Assembly: GCA_903917425.1 (NCBI GenBank)
Contig: CAIXAQ010000693.1
Span: 1 to 10,885 of the forward strand
From: an uncultured Bacteroidales bacterium
GTDB taxonomy: Bacteria; Bacteroidota; Bacteroidia; Bacteroidales; UBA4417
Direction of reading: 5' to 3'
Length of the DNA stretch: 10,885 bases
Shown here: positions 7,029 to 10,885 of the stretch, piece by piece
How positions within the stretch are numbered: position 1 is the stretch's first letter
Layout: each line of letters begins with the position of its first letter
Program-made: the position numbers and the translations under genes
The notes under the pieces: generated by a model
What the model saw: only the letters and a program-made list of their open reading frames with translations
The model's database searches: none
What the model was told of the DNA's origin: nothing

Positions 7029-7925
7029 ATGATCAGAAAGCACAAAAGTGATTTTGTAAATTGGGGAAATGTCTTAAATCCAAAAAACCTGCTTCAGATA
7101 TTTATAGGCAGTGCTATGGCTGTTTTCGCCATGAAAGGATTTATGATCCCCAACCAGTTTATGGATGGGGGTGTTACCGGAATTTCCATACTACTGCATG
7201 AAATTTCTCACATCAACATCAGTATTTTTATTTTTGTATTTAACCTTCCTTTCATTTATTTGGGGTATAAAAGAATAGGGAAAACATTTGCTGTACAAAC
7301 TTCTCTTGCTGTCATCCTGCTCACCATGGGTTTGTTGTTTATTGATCTTCAGCCTGTTACTACCGACAAGCTTTTAATAGCCATATTCGGAGGGATCCTT
7401 ATTGGCACAGGAGTGGGCCTGGTAATCAGGAGCGGCGGTGTAATTGACGGAGCCGAGGTAATAGCCGTATTTACCCGGAGGAGAATCGGTTTCTCGAACA
7501 GCGAAATCATTATGATATTTAACACTTTCATTTTTGCCGGTGCCGCATTTCATTTTGGGATAGAAACGGCAATGTATTCGCTCATCACCTATTATGCTGC
7601 TACCCGGGCAACTGATTATGTTGTTGATGGTATCGAACAATATACGGCAATAAATATTATTTCATCACAACAGGATAAAATTAAAGATTTGCTGGTTAAT
7701 GAAATGGGAAAAGGCATTACCGTTTATAAAGGCGAAAGAGGCTACCTGCCGGGAAGTTTCGACATAAAAACCGATTGCGAAATCATAGTCACAATTGTTA
7801 CCCGGCTGGAGATTAGTCAGATAGAGGAAGCCGTTGCAGGCATCGATCCGAAGGCGTTTGTTTATAGTCAAAGTATTAATGAAGCAACCGGGGGGATTTT
7901 AAAAGCGAAGGGCCATGCAAAATAG
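7029..7925 (+). CDS. YitT-family membrane protein (YitT_membrane + DUF2179)
   Basis: This 298-residue protein has the two-part layout of the YitT family. An N-terminal membrane region (about residues 20-195) contains five or six hydrophobic helices and the family signatures AMKGFMIPNQFMDGGVTGIS (about 34-53) and GGVIDGAEV (136-144). A soluble C-terminal DUF2179 domain (about 205-290) carries GKGITVYKGERGY (228-240). The length is typical. The protein should sit in the inner membrane with the C-terminal domain outside the lipid; the family has no settled biochemical function, and transport is often suggested. An in-frame stop at 6999-7001 and the lack of another start codon after it fix the start at ATG 7029, despite no Shine-Dalgarno sequence. 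Its last 11 bases overlap the start of the HD-domain gene, suggesting one transcript. Confidence 0.92.
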   Translation: MIRKHKSDFVNWGNVLNPKNLLQIFIGSAMAVFAMKGFMIPNQFMDGGVTGISILLHEISHINISIFIFVFNLPFIYLGYKRIGKTFAVQTSLAVILLTMGLLFIDLQPVTTDKLLIAIFGGILIGTGVGLVIRSGGVIDGAEVIAVFTRRRIGFSNSEIIMIFNTFIFAGAAFHFGIETAMYSLITYYAATRATDYVVDGIEQYTAINIISSQQDKIKDLLVNEMGKGITVYKGERGYLPGSFDIKTDCEIIVTIVTRLEISQIEEAVAGIDPKAFVYSQSINEATGGILKAKGHAK

Positions 7926-8496
7926 AAAGCATATGAAAGACTTTGTGATTGGCTTATTGAGAGATGCCCTTCCGGATAGTTACCTGTATCATAATCCTGA
8001 ACATACTTTGTATGTGATTGAAAAAGCACTGGAAATAGGCAGGCACGAAAAATGTACCGGGGACGAACTTGATTTTATAGCGATGGCTGCCTTGTGGCAC
8101 GATACAGGCTATATTAAAACGTACAATGGCCATGAGGAAGAGAGCTGCAGAATGGCACGGCACTATTTACCGGAGTTTGGTTATCCGGATGAATATATCA
8201 CAGCCATATGCGATATGATCATGGTGACAAAAATACCTCAAATGCCTAAAACCAAACTGGAAGAAATCCTCGCCGATGCTGATCTTGAATATATTGGTAC
8301 AAATGAATTTGAGGTTAAATCAGATGCATTGTATAAAGAACTTCAATCTGTTCGGCCCTTTTATACTGAAGCAGAATGGAGCCAGACCCAGATTTCTTTT
8401 CTACAGGAACATCATTACTTCACCCCTTACTGCCAGGAAACTAAACAACCCATAAAGACTAATCATTTATTAAAACTTAAGGCTGGCTTGGGATAA
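7915..8496 (+). CDS. HD-domain metal-dependent phosphohydrolase
   Basis: This 193-residue soluble protein has the HD superfamily metal-binding layout in order: His26/His30 in YHNPEHT, the paired His62-Asp63 in ALWHDTGY, His73 in NGHEEES, and Asp121/Asp123 in ILADADLEYIG. These ligands indicate an intact metal centre able to hydrolyse phosphoester or phosphoanhydride bonds, often in nucleotides; the actual substrate is unknown. There is no signal peptide, so it is probably cytoplasmic. The ATG at 7915 overlaps the upstream membrane-protein gene by 11 bases and has GAAGGG just before it, though closely spaced. An in-frame ATG at 7933 would remove six residues and the overlap; both starts leave the domain whole. 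It is not a long RelA/SpoT or dGTPase protein: the length fits small stand-alone HD proteins. A hairpin starts at the base after its stop codon. Confidence 0.9.
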   Translation: MQNRKHMKDFVIGLLRDALPDSYLYHNPEHTLYVIEKALEIGRHEKCTGDELDFIAMAALWHDTGYIKTYNGHEEESCRMARHYLPEFGYPDEYITAICDMIMVTKIPQMPKTKLEEILADADLEYIGTNEFEVKSDALYKELQSVRPFYTEAEWSQTQISFLQEHHYFTPYCQETKQPIKTNHLLKLKAGLG

Positions 8497-8517
8497 GTTG
8501 AACTGTCAGAGTTCAAC
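8497..8517 (+). terminator. Hairpin directly after HD gene stop, possible transcript end
   Basis: GTTGAACT-GTCAG-AGTTCAAC is a perfect 8-bp stem with a 5-base loop beginning at the base after the TAA. Its place suggests a 3'-end structure for the yitT-HD transcript. No T-run follows (the next bases are CCTGCATTG), so it is not a classical intrinsic terminator; it may instead protect the mRNA end. Confidence 0.45.
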
Positions 8518-8695
8518 CCTGCATTGAAATCTGATTCAGAAAAATGCATTGAAAAAAACAGTATTCCTCCGAAAATATACATTGAGAAGGAAGCAATCAC
8601 ACTTTTAATAAAGCCCAGGAACTAAATCTCAAGACCTACTCTACAACTGCACTTGTAATTTGTTGCTTTTAATTTGGAATGTAATAAATGCGGAA
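8518..8695. other. Gene-free spacer between HD gene and lipoprotein gene
   Basis: No open frame with coding character is seen here on either strand; the frame of the next gene can be extended upstream only to a TTG at 8660, and those extra residues look non-native. The stretch contains a 10-base direct repeat, TGCATTGAAA, at 8520-8529 and 8545-8554. Nothing else stands out. With the hairpin before it and the promoter after it, the whole gap between stop and start codons is 259 bases. Confidence 0.5.
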
Positions 8696-8696
8696 A

Positions 8697-8725
8697 TTGA
8701 TCCCGTGTGCTGTATCTTAACTTTT
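8697..8725 (+). promoter_or_regulatory. Candidate Bacteroidota-type promoter for lipocalin-like lipoprotein gene
   Basis: TTG at 8697-8699, an 18-base spacer, then TAACTTTT at 8718-8725, which matches seven of eight positions of TAnnTTTG including the free positions. The spacing is close to the usual −33/−7 distance in this phylum. Transcription would start near 8731, about 25 bases before the ATG at 8756, leaving an A-rich leader. Confidence 0.45.
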
Positions 8726-8755
8726 CGGAGCGGATTAATAATAAAACCAAAACAA

Positions 8756-9286
8756 ATGAAAATTCTCATTTTGATTACACTGAGTGCGGGCATGAGTGCT
8801 TGTTCAGGTACTATAAATAGCACAAAGGAAAGCCAGCTTGCCGGAATGTATAAATTACTTATTACTGAAATTCAGGACTCAACAGGTGCCTGGCACGAAG
8901 ATTCCTGGACAAAAGGAGGCACGGGATATATTGTTTATGATGGATTAGGCCATGCTGCACTGCAAATCACCCCAAAAGGATACAAGGACTTTGAATGGAT
9001 GAATGAGAAGGAATCAATAAATAAAGAAAGAGTACGGCAAAAAACTGACAGCATGTCGGTTGCTGAATTAAAATCGGCAGTAATAGAATTTTCTTCCTTT
9101 TATGCATACATCGCCAATTACAAGGTTGAGGATACTGCTCAGATCGTTCAGCATCAGCGTATTTCATCTTCTATTCCTGTGGTTTGGGGTACTGTTGTCA
9201 GAAGGTCATTTGCTTTCAGTGGTGATACACTGATTCTTCGTGTTGTAAACGGAAACCGGAGGTTGAAATGGATAAAGCTGCCATAG
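8756..9286 (+). CDS. Lipocalin-like domain lipoprotein
   Basis: From ATG 8756 the protein is 176 residues long. It begins with a lipoprotein signal: Lys2, a hydrophobic core, and a Cys at residue 16 in MSAC that is probably lipidated. A longer frame from TTG 8660 would put 32 unrelated residues before this signal and run over the candidate promoter, so the ATG is preferred. The mature part resembles small lipocalin-like proteins: LAGMYKLLITEIQDSTG (first β strands), then GTGYIVYDGLGHAALQIT, matching the usual pattern of a Gly-rich turn followed by Y-x-x-D-G and an amphipathic strand, and near the C-terminus a FSGDTLILRV strand. This suggests a β-barrel binding a small hydrophobic ligand in the periplasm or at the outer membrane; ligand and function are unknown. 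The FIST-domain gene follows 40 bases later on the same strand and may share the transcript. Confidence 0.75.
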   Translation: MKILILITLSAGMSACSGTINSTKESQLAGMYKLLITEIQDSTGAWHEDSWTKGGTGYIVYDGLGHAALQITPKGYKDFEWMNEKESINKERVRQKTDSMSVAELKSAVIEFSSFYAYIANYKVEDTAQIVQHQRISSSIPVVWGTVVRRSFAFSGDTLILRVVNGNRRLKWIKLP

Positions 9287-9326
9287 ATATTGGAATTGTA
9301 ATTTTTCGGGATTAAATAAAAATAGT

Positions 9327-10481
9327 ATGAAAGCAAAATCAATAAAAGGAACATGTCCTTCTGAAATCAAAACCGCACTGAAGCATAGTATGGCAGACGG
9401 TTTTCAGCCAACCCTGGCCTTTGTTTTCATTTCCATTAAACAAGACATTGATACTGTGAGTAATCTCCTCAACGCACATGGAATTAAGATTTTCGGAGCA
9501 ACCAGTTCGGGTGAATTTATTGATGGCGATATTAGTAATGGGGGTATCGCTGTTTTGTTGATGGATATTAATCCGGCCATCTTCGAAATATTGCTGCGCG
9601 AATACAGCGATAAAGAACCTGAAGCGGTAGCACGGGAAATGGCGACAATAGCAAAAGAGAGATTTAAAAATCCTTCAATAATTCTGTCTGCCAGTTTTTA
9701 CGCTCGTGGTGAATCGGAATCTTTGCTGGGAGATCAGCTTATCAGAATAATTGAATCGGTTGCCGGAAATGAAACAACCATTTGGGGAGGCCGGGCCGGT
9801 GATGATTTCATTTTTGATGAAACTGTAGTTTTTACCAATCATCTTTCAACAAAAAAAGGCATTATTATGCTGGTATTTGATGGAGATAAAATAATTGTAA
9901 AAGGTGAAGCTGCATCAGGACAAAAGCCGGTAGGAACCGAAAAGGTTATTACGAAATCTCTTAATAACTGGATTTATGAGATTGATAATAAGCCTGCCGC
10001 AGAAATGGTATTAAAGTACCTGGGGTTGAATTTATCGCCGGAAGAAGCAGAAACTTTCAACCCCTCGGGCATGGGTATTGCATTTAGTGTAATGCGCGAC
10101 GCAGGCACACCTGTTATTCGGGGTGTGGGTGCGTTCAACTGGAAAGATAAATCAGTCTCCGTCCTTGGCAGCATTCGCGAAGGAGACAAGGTTCGCTTTA
10201 CTCTTCCTCCCGATTTCGAGGTTATTGAAGAAGTTAAATTCAATGCTGAAAAAATTCAACAAAACGAAATGCCTGAAGCTGATGCGTTGCTGATGTTTTC
10301 CTGTATCGGGCGACTCACACAATTCGGGCCATTGGCAGGCGACGAAATTGAGGGAGTGCGAAAAGCTTTCAATGTACCTATGGCAGGTTTTTTTACTTAT
10401 GGTGAATATGGCAGGGTAAAGAACGGAAATAACGAATTTCATAACAACACCTGCTGCTGGGTGGCAATCAAAGAAAAATAA
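9327..10481 (+). CDS. Stand-alone FIST sensory-domain protein (FIST_N + FIST_C)
   Basis: This 384-residue protein consists of the two-part FIST sensor domain and nothing else. FIST_N spans about residues 30-220: GIKIFGATSSGEF (52-64) matches the family's Gly-x-x-(S/T)-x-G-E turn, and TTIWGGRAGDDF (150-161) the Gly-Gly-x-(A/S)-Gly-Asp motif. FIST_C spans about 225-380: ALLMFSCIGRLTQFG (320-334) and the closing PMAGFFTYGEYGRVKNGNNEFHNNT (351-375) carry the diagnostic Ser-Cys-x-(G/A)-R and Gly-Phe-Phe-x-x-Gly-Glu signatures. FIST domains are thought to bind small ligands such as amino acids and are usually joined to kinase, GGDEF/EAL or chemotaxis output modules. Here there is no output domain, signal peptide or membrane segment, so the signal would have to pass to a separate partner that is not evident nearby. 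The start ATG has an A-rich upstream run. Confidence 0.92.
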   Translation: MKAKSIKGTCPSEIKTALKHSMADGFQPTLAFVFISIKQDIDTVSNLLNAHGIKIFGATSSGEFIDGDISNGGIAVLLMDINPAIFEILLREYSDKEPEAVAREMATIAKERFKNPSIILSASFYARGESESLLGDQLIRIIESVAGNETTIWGGRAGDDFIFDETVVFTNHLSTKKGIIMLVFDGDKIIVKGEAASGQKPVGTEKVITKSLNNWIYEIDNKPAAEMVLKYLGLNLSPEEAETFNPSGMGIAFSVMRDAGTPVIRGVGAFNWKDKSVSVLGSIREGDKVRFTLPPDFEVIEEVKFNAEKIQQNEMPEADALLMFSCIGRLTQFGPLAGDEIEGVRKAFNVPMAGFFTYGEYGRVKNGNNEFHNNTCCWVAIKEK

Positions 10482-10613
10482 AAATAGAGTTCAGAAACCA
10501 TTCAAAAAACGAGGTGCATCAGAAAAACCAAACTAGTAGGAAACTTAAATTAAACGATATAAAAGTTACATAGAAGTTGGATGTATTTATCTAAACCACT
10601 AAAAAACAAGAAT

Positions 10614-10885
10614 ATGGTTTCAAGTATTCAAAAAGAAAAAGCTGAAATGTTCCTGAAATTTCATCAGGACAAAGAAATTTTGGTTCTTCTGAACTCATGG
10701 GACGCAGGAAGTTCTAAATTAATAGAAGCATGTGGCTATAAAGCAATCGCAACAACAAGTATGGGAATAGCTGCCTCATTAGGTTATCCTGACTGCGAGA
10801 TCATATCATTATCAGAAATGATTCAGGTAATAACTGGGATTGTAAATGCAGTACAAGTTCCGGTAACGGTGGATATAGAAGCCGG
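10614..10885 (+). CDS. Isocitrate lyase/phosphoenolpyruvate mutase-family protein (3' partial)
   Basis: The frame from ATG 10614 runs off the right edge after about 90 codons. The visible N-terminus is typical of the ICL/PEP mutase superfamily, a (βα)8 barrel: FLKFHQDKEILVLLNSWDAGSSKLIEACGYKAIATTSMGIAASLGYPD covers the first two strands, with the Asn-Ser-Trp-Asp-Ala-Gly and Thr-Thr-Ser motifs of the oxaloacetase/methylisocitrate-lyase-like subgroup. The segment ending VTVDIEAG leads into the family's VD-x-E-x-GYG strand. Members cleave or form C-C or P-C bonds in small 2-oxo or carboxylic acids using Mg2+; which reaction applies here cannot be told because the catalytic loop lies beyond the window. 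The start has the A-rich upstream sequence AAAAAACAAG. The gap from the FIST gene is 132 bases with no clear terminator or promoter. Confidence 0.88.
   Translation, partial: MVSSIQKEKAEMFLKFHQDKEILVLLNSWDAGSSKLIEACGYKAIATTSMGIAASLGYPDCEIISLSEMIQVITGIVNAVQVPVTVDIEA

Noticed and set aside
7004..7051. A 15-codon open frame (ATG at 7004, TGA at 7049) overlapping the start of the YitT-family gene, possible leader peptide.
   Set aside because: The only Shine-Dalgarno-like sequence, GGGAGG at 6975-6980, is 23 bases away, the peptide has no attenuator-like residue run, and short frames of this size are common by chance.
8660..8755. A 32-residue N-terminal extension of the lipoprotein from TTG 8660.
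   Set aside because: It would bury the lipoprotein signal sequence in the middle of the protein and overlap the candidate promoter; the ATG at 8756 explains both features.
9974..10243. Minus-strand open frames within the FIST-domain gene (9974-10243 and 10152-10442).
   Set aside because: Both lie inside a strong coding gene on the other strand, with no recognisable domain and no promoter-like sequence of their own.

Overview
The window looks like chromosomal DNA from a member of the Bacteroidota, probably a Bacteroidales or related lineage. The pointers are moderately AT-rich DNA, start codons with A-rich upstream stretches instead of clear Shine-Dalgarno sites, candidate promoters of the TTG/TAnnTTTG type, and protein families common in that phylum. 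This assignment is inference from style and content; there is no rRNA or marker gene. I found no tRNA, rRNA, CRISPR array, insertion sequence or phage gene.

Left edge (1-485, + strand): the 3' part of an uncharacterised protein with an HExxH zinc-peptidase-like motif. It converges on the next block.

Efflux block (568-6709, - strand): a MarR-family regulator, a periplasmic adaptor lipoprotein, an AcrB-type RND inner-membrane pump and a TolC-type outer-membrane channel, transcribed in that order. Together they make a complete tripartite drug-efflux machine with its likely repressor. The regulator and adaptor overlap by ATGA, so they are probably translationally coupled. The gap between pump and channel genes is almost completely filled by a 7-bp-period tandem array (1883-2064), the most unusual thing in the window.

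Divergent control region (6710-7028): 319 bases between marR and a rightward unit. It holds a candidate marR promoter, short inverted repeats and a 7-bp-stem hairpin with a GAAA loop.

Rightward genes (7029-10885, + strand): a YitT-family membrane protein overlaps an HD-domain phosphohydrolase. A hairpin and a 259-base gene-free stretch follow. Then come a small lipocalin-like lipoprotein with a candidate promoter, a stand-alone FIST sensory-domain protein, and the 5' part of an isocitrate lyase/PEP mutase-family enzyme cut by the right edge. The last three do not form an obvious pathway with each other or with the efflux genes.

I see no clearly new multi-gene system. The best leads are the heptad array inside the efflux operon, the HExxH protein and the stand-alone FIST protein.
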